In this document: piece by piece, positions 1-12,191 of the stretch
How positions within the stretch are numbered: the first letter of the stretch is position 1
Layout: every line of letters begins with the position of its first letter
Source of the DNA: Azolla caroliniana
Lineage: Eukaryota > Polypodiophyta
Reading direction: 5' to 3'
DNA: 64,000 nt
NCBI GenBank assembly: GCA_043228905.1
Contig: JBHGNT010000011.1
Location: 19,158,001 to 19,222,000, forward strand
Notes under the pieces: model-generated
The model's input: the letters and a program-made list of their open reading frames with translations, nothing else
What the model was told of the DNA's origin: nothing
The model's database searches: none
Made by a program: the position numbers and the translations under genes

Positions 1-179
1 TGTCCTCAAATGTCAAATATGAGCAATTGGACCAAAAGTGAAACATTTTCAGCATAGCATGTGTGGAATTGAAAAATTGTCAATGTTCAAAATGAATTAT
101 TAACATATGTTGCAATTAAGAGTGCAGAGTCGAGCCTGAGCCGAATCACCAAACCATTTATAAATAGTTTAATGGCTCG

Positions 180-1705
180 GTTTAGGCTTGAACCGAGCCA
201 TTGCCGATTCCAAGATGGAGAGACCAGTGCACAAAGAAGAGGAAGAAGAAACTAATAGAGATACTTGGGAGGAAAGCTTGTGTGGTGAGCCATGAGAGGT
301 ATCAGTTACGTCAAGTCATGTGAGTGAGCAAGGAATCCATTGAATATTCCAAAACCCTTAGTCTCCTTCTTAACCTATTGCTTAGTATATTTATTAAACT
401 GTTTTTTTGTAGAGAGGTATTTAGGTAAATATCAAAAAGCTTCATAGGAGTATAATAGTATTTCGGTAAACTTTTGAATATGTCATGGAAACATGATGGC
501 ATGCCTCGAGGTATCTATATTATTCTTTCTCATGGAAATTGTCATATAAGAGAGGAGAAAAATAGGCAATTATGTGAGCCAATAAGGCATCATATTCACC
601 TTTTATGTTGTCCTTTCACTTCACATGGTCTCTTAAAATCCATAGGATATTGATTGAGATTCAAAGGTCATATGTTATCTATGGTTGTTTTTCAATCCTC
701 GTTGTAATTAATATTACTCTATTTGTGAAAAATATAAAAAAGTCATTGTGTGCTTAGTCATCGTTGAGCTACCATCATTTATCGTCGCCATTGGTAAGTC
801 ATGCCTTAGATTGGGTAACTTTGAATCCATTATCATCCCATGAAGATCGCGGTGTGTTGCTATGTGATCTCCAAGTCATAAAGCCATTTGTTGTAATGGG
901 CCTCAAGGATTCGAGGGGATGAGAGAGATATTTTGCTAACATCCTCAGAGTTCAAATATGATTGATCAATGGGACCAAACATGAAAATATTTCATGCAGA
1001 GTGTGGTGTTGAGTAATGATTTTGTCGATGTTGACGACTTTTATTTAGAAACATTGTAATTGAGAGTGCACATTGTGATTACGGGAAAAAGTGTGTTGGC
1101 ATTGGACAAGGTTGACAATGCGTGGAAAGTAATCACAATCATGTTGGGTGAAACATTGTTTAAACATGGGGTGCTCATAGAATGTTGCAATTAAAAGTAC
1201 ACATTTTATCGTGATATGAATGTGTAAGGATTGGACAATATGACAATGTATGCAAAGCAATCTTGAATGTGATCATTGCAACATTTCATAAAAGTGTGGA
1301 TAAGCCAAAACACAAGGCAATGAAACTAGAAAAGAAAACGAGGCTGAAAAATAAAAGAAAATAAATACATACTAGTTGAGCTTGTCACATGGAAGGCGTG
1401 GGCTATGCTTCAACTAGTTAACGGGGAGACCATTGCACAAGAAGAAGAAGAATATGCAAATGCAAATACTTGGAAGGAAGCTTATGTGTGGAGAGGTATG
1501 AGCTACATTGAGTCATATGAGTGAGCAAGGTTTCCATTGAATCTTCACAAACCCCTCGTGCAACTTCTTGACCTATTATTTGGGTGTGGTTATCCATCCA
1601 TGCTTTTGTATTTTGTAGGAGGGTATTCAAGCAATATCCAAAAACCTCCACAGGAATATTTGGGTAAATTTTGAAAATATCATGGAAATTCATTAGCACA
1701 CTCAA
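180..1705. repeat. Diverged repeat pair, about 1.2 kb apart
   Basis: Two segments, about 200-560 and 1410-1700, align over several hundred bases. Both contain a GAGACCA(G/T)TGCACAA stretch, a GAGTGAGCAAGG stretch and a shared open patch on the - strand (encoding a LLTHMT-like end). Each is preceded by copies of an 'ATTAAGAGTGCA' phrase that recurs elsewhere in the window (near 110, 1055, 1185, 3718 and 38580). The short ORFs inside show no recognisable protein domain, so I treat this as a decayed dispersed repeat. Confidence 0.5.
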
Positions 1706-1709
1706 AAGA

Positions 1710-2500
1710 AGAAGAGAGAAAGTGGGTGGTGTTATGCCTTACCGTGGAAGGAGACGAGAAAATGAGAAAAATATGAGTTGCTAAAGTGCCATATTTGCAT
1801 TTTTGTACATAGTATCTCAAAGTCTACAATATATCTAAGGCGATCCCAATATTATATGTTACACATGTTCTCTTTTCCTTTCCATAAATAATGCAAGTCT
1901 ATTTATGAAATAAAAAAGTTATTATGTGTTTTGTCAAGTTGTAATTTCAATTATTGACGAGTTACCATCATTGGCATCCCCATGATTAATTCATGTATTA
2001 CATGGAATCATAGTATGAACCATACGTACCATATGTGCATTCGCATTCACGAATGTTTCAATCATTCGCATAAGAAAAACACCCTCAAAGAATGATAAAT
2101 ACCATACTTTTGGATTAACTATTTATTATGAGGTAAATAAGCCTAAAAATGGGGGAAAAAAAACACAAGAATGTATTCTCATTCGTTTTCCAACGTAGGA
2201 AAACGAATGGTATGCTAGACGAATACGAATTTTACGTACTATGCATGGAATAATGTCATTGCATCTTTATATTGACTTATGTTGATTCCATTGTTGCCCT
2301 TAGTTATGGCTTGGTTTGGTTTAGTTTCTTTACCTTAAAACCAACCCTAATTTAATTAAGCCATTTATATGTAAATAGAAATCAAACAAACCATTTATTA
2401 ATTCCAAACCTTTTAAAATAAAGGTAAACTAAATTGGAAAGTGATTGTGGGCCATGCAAATTCCTAAAAAAGTTATATTGTTTAGATGCTTGTTGGTACA
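1710..2500. other. Intergenic, AT-rich; CGAAT-rich patch
   Basis: No gene seen. At about 2035-2230 there are repeated ATTCG/CGAAT words (GCATTCGCATTC, CGAATACGAAT) like those inside the hAT-type element at 6473-7118. This may be a decayed relative, but I found no clean termini or target duplication. Confidence 0.4.
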
Positions 2501-3120
2501 TTATGGGAACCATGTGAAGTCATGGATGTGAGGGCATCACCATGATTTAAAATGTAATAGTTGTGGTTTTCACATTGAATCAGTTCACCATGTCGTATGG
2601 ATATGTCCTACTGCTAGAGTAGTTTGGAAAAGTGTGTTGAGAATTCTATACCATGTTTGTGGTAAACAAATGTATACGTGGGGTGGGGTTTTAGAGATGG
2701 AGAAGGTTTGCTGAAGAAAAACAGAATTATGAAAAGGAGTGTGTTGATTTTCTTCTCCTCTCTGATGGAAGACAAGTATTAGATGTCTCATATGCTACAA
2801 CAATCTCTTGTTTGGTAGAGGACAATGTTTGGTCTACAATATCTACTTTAGTAATTTGGGTATCGTGGAAGGGAAGATGCAAATGTGTATTTCAGAAAGT
2901 TGAATAGAATGCGGCTGAGCTAGATAAAGAGATATGGTTGATGCTTCTGCACACTCTAATATGTCAATATGAGGCAATAACTAGTGAGCTTGATGTTGTG
3001 TTCTGTAAACAACAACATTTTAGAGAGATGTGGACAAAGGTATCTTCACTTGTTCTAGGGAGAGAGTAAAGTGGAGATATACTCCACCAATATGGCTTTT
3101 TCCGGCCCCCATTATGGAAT
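2500..3120 (+). mobile_element. LINE relic: zf-RVT and C-terminal tail
   Basis: The + strand at about 2545-2690 can be read as a zinc-binding reverse-transcriptase tail (zf-RVT): CNSCGFHIESVHHVVW, then CPTARVVWKSVLRIL, with the Cys-x2-Cys ... His ... Cys spacing of plant LINE ORF2. From about 2815 a WKGRCK-like tail follows, ending near 3110 in KWRYTPPIWLFPAP. The last piece matches the end of the LINE copy at 28643-29224. Stops and frameshifts interrupt it, so this is a non-functional, 5'-truncated copy. Confidence 0.7.
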
Positions 3121-3930
3121 GATCCCGATTTTAGATGTGTAAATACAAATTCGAAGGTATCTGAATGAGGGCTTTTGCTATTCAACATGTTGGTTGATGT
3201 GGGTATGGTGGTTGTGTTTTCATATATGAGTTCTTTGTAGCCTTTAGACATCTTTCCATTAATACCAAAGGTGATCTTAACCCCCACCCCACCCCACAAA
3301 AAAAGGTAAACCAAACTGTTTAACGAAAAGTTGAAACCCAAACCAAACCATTTAATCATATATTTAAATAAAACCATTTAAGTCACATTAATTGAATAAT
3401 TCAATAAATAATAATTAGAAAACTATTAATTCAATTATGAAACCATTAGGGAATTGAAATATAGTTAACCATAAACCATTAAGCAGAACCCCTAAATCAT
3501 TAAACCATGGCTTCACAATTCAATTTGGTTTGAGTTAAAACTAGACACATAGTTAGTCGCCCTATCAAGGTCATGTCGTCTCGTTGCATGGTCATTGTGT
3601 CCTAATCAATCTATTGTTGTGCCCCTAAAGCATTATATAATATATATATATATATGTATATGTAGTATGTGTGCATTTGAGTATTGGCTCTTAATGTCCA
3701 GGATTACCAACAAATGTTGGAATTAAGAGTGCACTTTATGATAGTGAGACAGATGTATATATGGCATGGACATGGTTGAGAAAGTGTGGAAAACAATCTT
3801 GAATGTGGATGATGGAATAATCTATAAAATTGTGATGCTCATACCAACAAACTGGTCTATGGCAAAATATCCATAGTCAACAACTATCCTTTCTTCAACC
3901 CTAAGTCCCATATGGCTTTTGGTCACAATC
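3121..3930. other. Intergenic, AT-rich
   Basis: No gene seen. It contains a C-rich run near 3282-3297, a (TA)n run at about 3638-3654, and another copy of the ATTAAGAGTGCA repeat phrase near 3718. The short ORFs show no domain. Confidence 0.4.
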
Positions 3931-3934
3931 TATT

Positions 3935-4370
3935 AGAGACATGAACTAATGTAAGCATAAAATAAGGATAGAGGATAGATCAAGATAGAAAGAAGAGAGA
4001 GAAAGAAGGGTGCGGATCCACCCGACCACCCTCGAGCGAAGGGATCGAGACGGACTCGAGCCTCGATCAGCATCCAATACCACCGTCGCGGCGCCGAGTC
4101 GTACATGGTGCTGGCGCTCTCGCTACAAGAGTTGACCCACCACAAGACAAAGTCTCAACGTAGTCAACCAGATGATGAAATGAGGGTAGCTAGGCCTCTT
4201 ATTTATAGCGATACCCAAGGCCCCCAGGCAAGTTCACACTTGGCCTAATGGGTTGTCTCAATCTCGAGGATTAAAAGTAACCCTCCCCTTCTTTAAACTC
4301 TCGTTTAACCCTCACACTTATCCACGTGTATATAATACTACAATAAATTCTCACCACGGGATATTATATG
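3935..4370 (-). mobile_element. Possible LTR fragment with GC-rich patch
   Basis: A GC-rich patch at about 4012-4145 stands out against AT-rich flanks. On the - strand a TATAAATAA box (4199-4207) lies about 60 bases upstream of it, followed by a pyrimidine-rich stretch (about 3975-4010). TATA box, GC-rich leader and pyrimidine-rich end suggest an LTR or promoter fragment. No primer-binding site, partner LTR or target duplication was found, so this is a guess. The 70-codon ORF in the patch has no recognisable domain. Confidence 0.3.
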
Positions 4371-5055
4371 GTCATGCCCGTAACACCATCACTGAGCCAT
4401 TGTAACGTGTTGGGAGGGTGTTCAAAGGAAGAAACACAACTCGACTACCAACTGAGGAAAGAAGCTCAAAGTGGCACGAGGACACTACATCAACAAAAGG
4501 CAGTGTTATTGTTGATTGTAGGCGAGGCCTTGTCAATACCATGTAACTTGGATAATTACCATTAGTTTAACCAGTCTACCCTCATTACCATTGTTGCAAA
4601 CACTCCTCAAAATCACCATTGTGGTTATTTTGTAATAATATTGCAAACCATTTCGAGAAATGGTTTACTGTGAAGCTTTGTTTTGAACTTAATCCATCTT
4701 TATTGTGTTAATTGGGTGTGATTAACCATAATTATCTTCTTAACCATTTGAGTGATTCATAATGAGGAATAGAGAATGAGGGGATGAATCGTGGGGTCTC
4801 GAAGTTACATGCATGTGTGTGAAATGTGAGTGGAACCACTGAGGACTTGAACTAGAGATGATGGGTTGCCTCAAGTTGTTACTTTTGGACGTTGTAATAG
4901 TTTTGCTTCGGCTCTTTTGTGTGCGTGAAGATGCATGAATGGTGCCCATGAATCTATATACTTTGGAAGCAGGTATTCGTAAGTGTGGGCTAGGTAAGTT
5001 AGAGTATTTATGAAATTTCCCTGTAATTAATATACATTAAAAATTCATCTAGGTT
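4371..5055. other. Intergenic, nothing recognised
   Basis: Only short ORFs without domains. No repeat, RNA gene or promoter could be supported. Confidence 0.4.
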
Positions 5056-5660
5056 GGTTAAATCTACATGGAGGATCCTATGAACGATGATGGCCCAGGT
5101 AGCTATGACAGTAGGAGATCTCGTGAATTGCTTCCCGATGTTCAACTTGTTGCAAGGTTGATGGTCAACTTCAGTTATCAAAGCAAGAAGAAGTATAGAC
5201 GTGACAGGAGATCCACTTATTACAACAATTTTCTTTAATCATACCGGTTTTAGGTCTTTGGCCGAATCACCAATAGTTGAGGCACTTGCTACAAGGTCGA
5301 TTGCAAGCAAAAATTGGCCCTATTGAAGATGTGCAATTTCTTGGAAGAGGCTATTCCATGTCGAGTTTCAAGATGGGGCATCTGTCCGAGTATTACTTAC
5401 TCTGAAATTTGTTGATATACGAAGAGCATGGGTTAAATTTGAGCAATGGAAGCATGGTTTTGTCCCCATGAAAGAGACCCAACATGATTTTGTAGTTTTA
5501 ATTGCAAGCTTTCCGGGATTGTCTAAGGAATGTCATCAACTATTGCATCAATTAGGGGGTTTAGTTATAGTTGTCTTAGATGCTTATATACATAAAAAAG
5601 ATGGACAATGATTATGAATACCAACAATAAAATTATTATGTACTAGAGGAAAACATTGTC

Positions 5661-5738
5661 AGTGAGAGTGCAACCTTTGCTACATAATTTGTTAGTTAAG
5701 AGAGTGCAACCTTTGCTACATAATTTGTTAGTTAAGAG
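5661..5738 (+). repeat. 39-bp direct tandem duplication
   Basis: A 39-bp unit occurs twice, head to tail, inside the decayed LINE, giving a repeated PLLHNLLVKRV reading. The copies are essentially identical, so the duplication is recent relative to the element's decay. Confidence 0.85.
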
Positions 5739-6472
5739 AGTGCCAAAACTAGAATCTAAATTCTATAAACAACCGTTGATTTGGAATTCATGGTTGACTG
5801 ACCAGAGGGGACACATGTTGGGAAGGCTTACTAGATGTGCATGGGCAGAATTAGATGGTGAACCAACACAATCTATAGGTGCGCGGACAACATTTCTGTC
5901 TAAACCTATAGACCAACAAGTGCTAATGTTTAGTAATATAAGGGGTGGATAGATAATGTATTCTACAATACAAAACGCTCTTTCAAATAGTCAGATGCAA
6001 ATTGGATCTGCCACATAGAAGTGGATAGGTTTATTTACTCTATTTGATGTTTTGATTGGAGTAAAAGCCTCTATTGGGGAACAAGAGTGTATGATTTTTT
6101 ATGTACATGATGATGGTAGGTTAATCTTCACACTTAAGGAAACTAATTTGTTTAGATAAAGAGGTGAGGGCGATTGCAAATAATGGATCAAATTGGGGCT
6201 TAGATCCAGATCCACGAGATGTGAATTCTTTTTGGAGGATTTGGATTATGGGAAGGAGACCAATATCTAGATTATCTTGAGATCCCAGAGATCTGTATTA
6301 GAAGGTGTGGGTTCAAGATCAAATAAAATATGTGCCTTTTTTCAATATTCTGTGAAGATTGGTAGGAAAATATTAGGTGCTAGATCATGGAAAGAACTGA
6401 CTGCAAATGTCTTTTGGAGACAAAATGGACTTTCTCCACAACATCTCAAACAATTTTGGAAATGGTTGGGGC

Positions 6473-7118
6473 CATAGATTGACATATTCGCATTCGTCGG
6501 GTTTCCCATTTGAATGCAAACGAATACGAATACGAATATGTGGTCAAGTATTCGTTTAACTAAAACAAAAAACAAAAAAACTTTGTCTTTTTTAATTTTC
6601 TAGGATAAAAAAAAGGAACTTAGACAATAAATAGGGATAATAAAAGAGGGACTTGGGGATTTGTCATTACTAAATTTTTATAATAAATGTATAACTTATA
6701 AATTATAAGTATTTATTTTATTTTTAATAAATAAAATAAAAGCTCATTAATTTCTCACTTTTTATTCCCTCAAAATTTATGGATATTTTTATTTTGACAT
6801 TAAAAATAGTACTTCAAACTAATCATATATTCAAAGTTTATACTAATCATATTTGTATAGTAAATATAAAAATATTCGTTTTTTAAAAATTGATTAATTA
6901 AAATAAGTTTCATAAACTCTCTTGACACTATAATCTATTAATGAATAATTGTTCTTTTTTTGGTAAAATAAATTTATTTAAATAAATAATTAAATATTTT
7001 ATATCTATTTTGCAAAACGAATGGGTTTTTAATATTCTTAGGGCCATTTCATATTCTCGAATATAGAGAATATTGCGCATGGAGAATATCACGAATATCA
7101 CGCATCTGTCAATCTATG
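6473..7118. mobile_element. hAT-like non-autonomous element (MITE), 646 bp
   Basis: The ends are inverted: CATAGATTGACA at 6473-6484 and TGTCAATCTATG at 7107-7118 (12 of 12). They are flanked by 8-bp near-identical direct repeats, GTTGGGGC (6465-6472) and GTTGTGGC (7119-7126), the duplication length typical of the hAT superfamily. Removing the element and one flank restores the LINE reading FWKWLWHIKMNKK, which supports the borders independently. The interior is very AT-rich with CGAATACGAATA-type words near both ends and no transposase ORF. Confidence 0.8.
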
Positions 7119-7269
7119 GTTGTGGCATATAAAAATGAATAAAAAAATTGTTTGTTTTCATTGGCTCATGCTATTGTGATGAGACATGGTTTGATGGAAA
7201 AAAATTTGATATCGTCAAATCCACAAATGGAGACTGATAAACCTCAAATATGACAATTGGTATGAAGTA

Positions 7270-7543
7270 GGGAAAAGTACCAAGATACCCCTAGAGGTTC
7301 ATCTATTTACCAGAATGCCCCTGGAAGTTCCAAATTTACCAAACTACCCCTATGTCCAAAAAATTACACTTTATAAAGTAATTATACACTCAAATCTTTG
7401 GTAAATAGGGCTTGTAGATTTGAGTATATAATTACTTTATAAAGTGTAATTTGTTGGACATAGGGGTAGTTTGGTAATTTTGGAACTTCCAGGGGCATTT
7501 TGGTACATAAATGAACTTCCAGGGGTATCCTGGTACTTTTCCC
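7270..7543. mobile_element. Palindromic MITE, TA-flanked (mariner-like)
   Basis: An almost perfect foldback: arms 7270-7396 and 7417-7543 (127 bases each, about 9 mismatches) around a 20-base loop. The ends are GGGAAAAGTACC...GGTACTTTTCCC, flanked by TA on both sides (7268-7269 and 7544-7545). The TA duplication and long terminal inverted repeats fit a Tc1/mariner-type MITE. It sits inside the decayed LINE; skipping it joins the LINE sequence on either side. There is no coding capacity. Confidence 0.8.
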
Positions 7544-7934
7544 TAAGAAATATTGCAATTTGGTATATTTGGAAGGCTCAATGTTTGAACGTATTTCAAA
7601 ATGTGACTAAAAGACCGGCCCAACTAATTTATGGGATTTGGATAGAGATTGTGCATAATCTCATAGGTTTGTTGGATAGAATAAAAGGTAATATGCAACA
7701 AGCGGAGCTTAAGCGATTGGAGTTTCATGTCATTTGGGACATAAGTATATTTTATAAAAGTTTTTTTGATAAGGCAGAGTTATTTTACTTTGCACCAAAG
7801 TATTTATTTAAGCTAATGGTTAGAATTTAGAAAAAAGGGGATCAATGGTATATCTTGTATGTATAGCCTTATGGCGTTTTCTAATACTAATGTAGTATCT
7901 TTTTTTTGGAAAAAAAATAAAACCTTATATTTGT

Positions 7935-9855
7935 ATATGTGTGTTTTACATGTTTGTTTATAAACATGTATATGTGTAATATATATGACATGTAGTTTTT
8001 GATACACTAAGTGTATAGGTTTCAAGGTGTTCTTAATATGCATGTATATGTGTGTAGATAATTTGTTTTTATAGTGTATGTTTGTGGACGAGTACATGTA
8101 GGTATAAGTGTTGAAATGGGTGTGGGTATAAATTTTATAATATTTTGTAATTGCGTAAGTGTGTACATGTGCAAGTATATTTCAAATGTATCTCTCTATA
8201 AATACTTGATAAACGTTATGTGTTTTTGTTTGTGTATAAGGAGTGGGTAAGTTTACGTTTGTGACAATTGTGTTTTTATGAAGGAAATGTATATTGTATC
8301 AAGTTAAAATTATGTAATAGTGAGTAGGACAAGTATTTGGGGAATTTAGGTTTATCCCCTCTAAAGTTACGGGTAGAGTTTATAGCTAAACCAAACCGAT
8401 CCTTGAACCGGTTTAGGCTAAATCAATTTGGCCTAAACTGGTTTGTGAATCGGTAGTATGAAAAAACCCAAAAACACCACAACCACTTCCTCATACTCTT
8501 CCTCTCCTCCTCATATTTTTTTAGAAAACTTTTGAATCCCACAAGTATAATGTATTTTATTAATCATTATTTTTGAACCATAAATTTCTCTAACCCCCCA
8601 ATTATATTGTGCTCCCCATCCTTATATAGTGATGGGAGAGGCTTAGCGATCCATGCTTTTTCTAACCTCATGCATTTTTTCTATCAAGTATAGCATTGCT
8701 AGATGTGCTTGTGTAGCTTTTTTTCTATCATGCATTTTCTTCTAACTAACTTTTTCCTAGAAAATATGCATGAAATAAAGTTTCTATGTGGGATATCTAC
8801 TTTTTTAACACTCATGTTTTAATATAATTGTAAGGCTTTAAATTATTAACATGGAGGTATAGGGTTCGGATATTGCTCTATGCATGTAATATATATTTAA
8901 AAAATAAAATTCTTCATATTTATTCAATCAATTATTTTATACGTTTTTCACGTAGTGTACGAACTACACTACAACACTCGCCCCCTCCGAACCCGCACAT
9001 CCTTCGGTATGTGCCGAAGTTGCCAATGCTTGTTACTCTCCTTGATCCGTAGCACCTTCTGTTTCTCCCCCCGTGTCGACTTTGTCTCTCTATTTTGAGC
9101 ACATCCATTCCTTGCACCCGAACCATTGTTGTCATATGATCCATCATATTCTTCGTTCACTCTTTGCATTGCCATGACCGTTTGTCATGGATCCTTGTGC
9201 TCTTCTTGAGCTTAACCTTTTATGTCTCGTGCATGTGCTACCTTTATTCCGACTGTCTCCTTGGTCAAGGAAAAATTTGGACCATTTCTTGATTTGTGCG
9301 TGTCATCCTCTCCTCATAACTCCCAACCCCTTGGCCTTACCAGTTGACCATCAATGAGTCCAAATTCAACTCCAAGTCCCACCTCTACGATTGGTCAGTT
9401 GACATCCACGAATCCCATGCCTCCCACCACCAAACCACGAGCCTCGAGGCTATGGCGACCTCTCACTCTCTGTGATCCAACCTTCTGCAAATTTGACATG
9501 CTCCCCCCCACTCCCATCCTCCTCATCTTCCTTTGTAGATTGTTACCGCTCGACCATCGACCACCTCCAATATAGCGAGCTCACGACGAGAGGGTTGATA
9601 TAACCCTTTTTAGACCTCAATATGTCCATTCTCGGTTGCTATTGCCCATCCCTCAACCACCTTCAGGTCGAGCTCGTTGCATCCTAGGTCCAATTCAAGA
9701 GAGAATTTGGAACTAAAATTTCACCTATATGTACAGAAACAACGTATCTATATAACAACAAGAAGGAGGTGCTATAGGCTCCCTCTCCCTCTCTGTTCCT
9801 CTCTCCCATCACTCAACAATTTGTTGCCTATGGCTTCTTGTCACTAAGTCTCACT
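7935..9855. other. Intergenic, nothing firmly recognised
   Basis: GT-rich low-complexity DNA to about 8330, then AT-rich DNA. A more GC-balanced patch (8935-9760) contains short ORFs on both strands, for example a basic RHIPKDVRVRRGR reading on the - strand. It may be a decayed retroelement, but no diagnostic motif is visible. Confidence 0.35.
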
Positions 9856-9859
9856 TTGG

Positions 9860-10040
9860 TCTTCCACTTAAACAAAGGGTATTCCTATGGAGATGCCTAT
9901 TTGGTGTGCTCCCGACTGGGTCGAATCTTCAAAAGAGATTGGTAGCCTCACCGCATTATGCAAGATGTGGTGGATGATTGGAAACGGTCCCACACTTATT
10001 ATGGAATTGCTCATTCACTACAACATTTGTACAATGACTA
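9860..10040 (+). mobile_element. LINE zf-RVT fragment
   Basis: The + strand reads LKQRVFLWRCLFGVLPTG, then SNLQKRL, and further on YARCGG, a stop, and ETVPHLLWNC. This is the zinc-binding domain found at the end of plant LINE reverse transcriptases (CxxC...H...C spacing, with the first pair eroded). It is interrupted by at least one stop and no other LINE domain can be read next to it. Confidence 0.65.
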
Positions 10041-10084
10041 AGTGCATCTCTTTATCACAGATTTCCTCGCCGAAGGTTTGGTAA

Positions 10085-11550
10085 ACACTTTTGGCTATCT
10101 AGCTTCTAACTTCTAACTTTCTAATAACAACATAAACACAACAAGTTGACCTAGATATCCAAGCTCATACCCCATTTCATGATAACATAGGAGGCTACAA
10201 ATAGATTTATTATGGGAACTTATGAGGCAATACCACTTCTGTTAGAAATTTGTGTGGAGTTTAATTCAACACACTTCCAAATGAAGTTTGAAATGACTTC
10301 CTTGACAAAAAGGATGAGTTTTGACGAACTTTGTGCGGAGAGGGAGAAAATGGAGCCCAATCAATCAATCATTCTCTCTAAAACAATAAGCAAAATAGAT
10401 GGTATGAGCCTTGAGGTTACATATATTGGACCAAAACCCTCCACAATAGTTGTGAAGACGGTGATAAGATGACCGATGAAAAAAGGCATGAAGAAGTTCA
10501 CCAATTGGTTATAAAATCTCAATGTACAATAATTTCTCATCTCTAGACAATGTCCAAATTCCAAACATGCTTGTACGATGACGTTCAAAGATTCAAAGAT
10601 GGGTTCGCAAATGCCCACATAAGTGGTTATGAACCATGATGGAGAATGAACCTAATGATCTCCAATGTTCATGGCAAATGCCCATTGTTCCATCGACACA
10701 TGATAAAGTTTTGTAAAAAGCGTAAACCATTTGGGATGTATGACACTAAGAACATGCATGGCGACGTGATGGGAGATTTAGACAACAACTTGACATAGAA
10801 GGCACCAAGTCACCTCCTAGAAGGCCACAAATGACCTTATCACAATAACAATCATCACCTCGTATCACGACTCTCCTCATGAAGCATACAAATGAGTCAT
10901 AGGTCAATGGGTCAAGGGACCAAGGGGGGTCCACAATATATAGGTAATGGGACCTTTAATAGAAGGACACTATGCGAGATAAAAAACTATTTGTTGCATA
11001 TGTTTCGAGTGTAAGACAATGAGATGTAAAGTGTCTAAGGCACACTGCTACCCGATAGGTCTTGCAAGGGCCAATTGAGAGTTGGTCACATGTTCATAAA
11101 ACTCTCATCAACACTTGGATATGGTTTTCGGAAAGACATCGCGAGAATGCTCAAGCTTTCTTCATTCTTCCGAAATATCTTGAAGGCTTCGTTATTTCTC
11201 CCCATTGTAAACCTTTACATACGAGTTGATTTGCGCAATCATTCTCTCATTTTTTTTGGCATTTGCTTCCTTTGAAGTCGTCCTTAGAATGTTGATGGTC
11301 TCACTTTTTTATACCCACACCCCCAAGGGGCGTCGAGTGAAAAAAACATTTGGCCCCAATGCTCCCCCCTCGTGAGGGAAGGTGCAATGCAACACATGTT
11401 CGTCCACGGAGCTACCTACTTCTGATGCTATGCTATCAAGTATGCGGTGATGGGGTTGGACGTCAATTGTCGTGATTGGGAGGGGTATCACATATAATTT
11501 CTCAAGCATGGTGGGAGGGGTATATGTGTATTTCCCCTAAAATTGTTCAC
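10085..11550. other. Intergenic, no recognised gene
   Basis: It contains short ORFs (for example an 86-codon + strand ORF at 10212-10472) without any domain I recognise and without promoter or splice context. Treated as non-genic. Confidence 0.35.
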
Positions 11551-11554
11551 AAAT

Positions 11555-11850
11555 ACGTACACACGTACATGTACACATACACATACACCTATACGCACAC
11601 ATACATACATAGACATAGACATAGACATAAACATAGACATAGACATAGATCCATATAGACATAGACCCATATAGACATAAACATAGACATATTAACATAG
11701 ACCTATGTAGACATAGACATAGACATACCCACATAGACATACACAAACCGACTTACACATACTCACATACCACATACATACATACATACATATATATGTA
11801 TGTATATACATATACATATGCACATACTTATACATACATACACATACACA
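11555..11850. repeat. Compound microsatellite (ACATAGACAT / TACATA)
   Basis: About 300 bases of imperfect 5-6-base repeats (ACATAC, ATAGAC, TACATA), ending just upstream of the inferred transcription start of the ALY-type gene. Long ORFs on both strands here (YVYVYV- and MSMSMS-type translations) are artefacts of the repeat. Confidence 0.9.
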
Positions 11851-11854
11851 GGGA

Positions 11855-12191
11855 AGAAAGCAGAGCTTCTCTTTGATTTCTAGGGTTTCAGAAACTGCAG
11901 ATCGACGCGCAGAATCTTCTTGCTCCCGTCTTTCTTCTTTCTGCCTCACGTCTCGCCTCAGCTCCCTCCATTCTCGCCAGATCTGCAGGCAGCGTGATCT
12001 TCCTTCCTATCCATACTCATCTGCATCCTCATCTTCATCACCATCACCATCGATCCAATCCTCCACCGTCTCTACCTACTATAACAACAGAAGAAGACTC
12101 ATCTCTTCTACAGATTCCCGCCGCCCTGTGCATCATCCGTTTTTGCCCCCTTCCGTCTCTTTTCTGCAGCCACTCCCTGTCGATCTTCGCC
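11855..12191 (+). promoter_or_regulatory. 5' leader of the ALY-type gene
   Basis: The stretch between the microsatellite and the ATG at 12192 is C/T-rich (TTCTTCTTTCTGCC, CATCCTCATCTTCATC) and contains a TAGGGTTT telobox-like word near 11880. Both are common in leaders and proximal promoters of plant translation and RNA-processing genes. No clean TATA box is seen apart from the TA-rich microsatellite. The transcription start is inferred only. Confidence 0.4.

Larger units (their letters stand above)
5060..7930 (+). mobile_element. Decayed LINE, host of two MITEs
   Basis: A long, frameshifted plant LINE on the + strand. At about 5340-5610 an ORF1-like (DUF4283-type gag) segment is readable in pieces (SVRVLLTLKFVDIRRAW, then IASFPGLSKECHQLL). 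At 6280-6472 plus 7127-7180 the frame reads through FWKWLWHIKMNKKIVCFHWL once the inserted element at 6473-7118 is ignored; this is a zf-RVT entry. From 7545 the tail reads IAIWYIWKAQCLNVF and runs to about 7830. The 3' end (GTAGTATCTTTTTT then GGAAAAAAAATAAAA, about 7890-7922) is shared with the copies at 56308-56587 and 61600-62050. Many stops show it is dead. Confidence 0.75.

Noticed and set aside
8932-9175. Basic - strand ORFs (RHIPKDVRVRRGR) as a gene
   Set aside because: No domain, promoter or splice context; could not be tied to a retroelement either.
11476-11949. Overlapping ORFs of MSMSMS / YVYVYV type on both strands
   Set aside because: Pure translation of the ACATAGAC/TACATA microsatellite.
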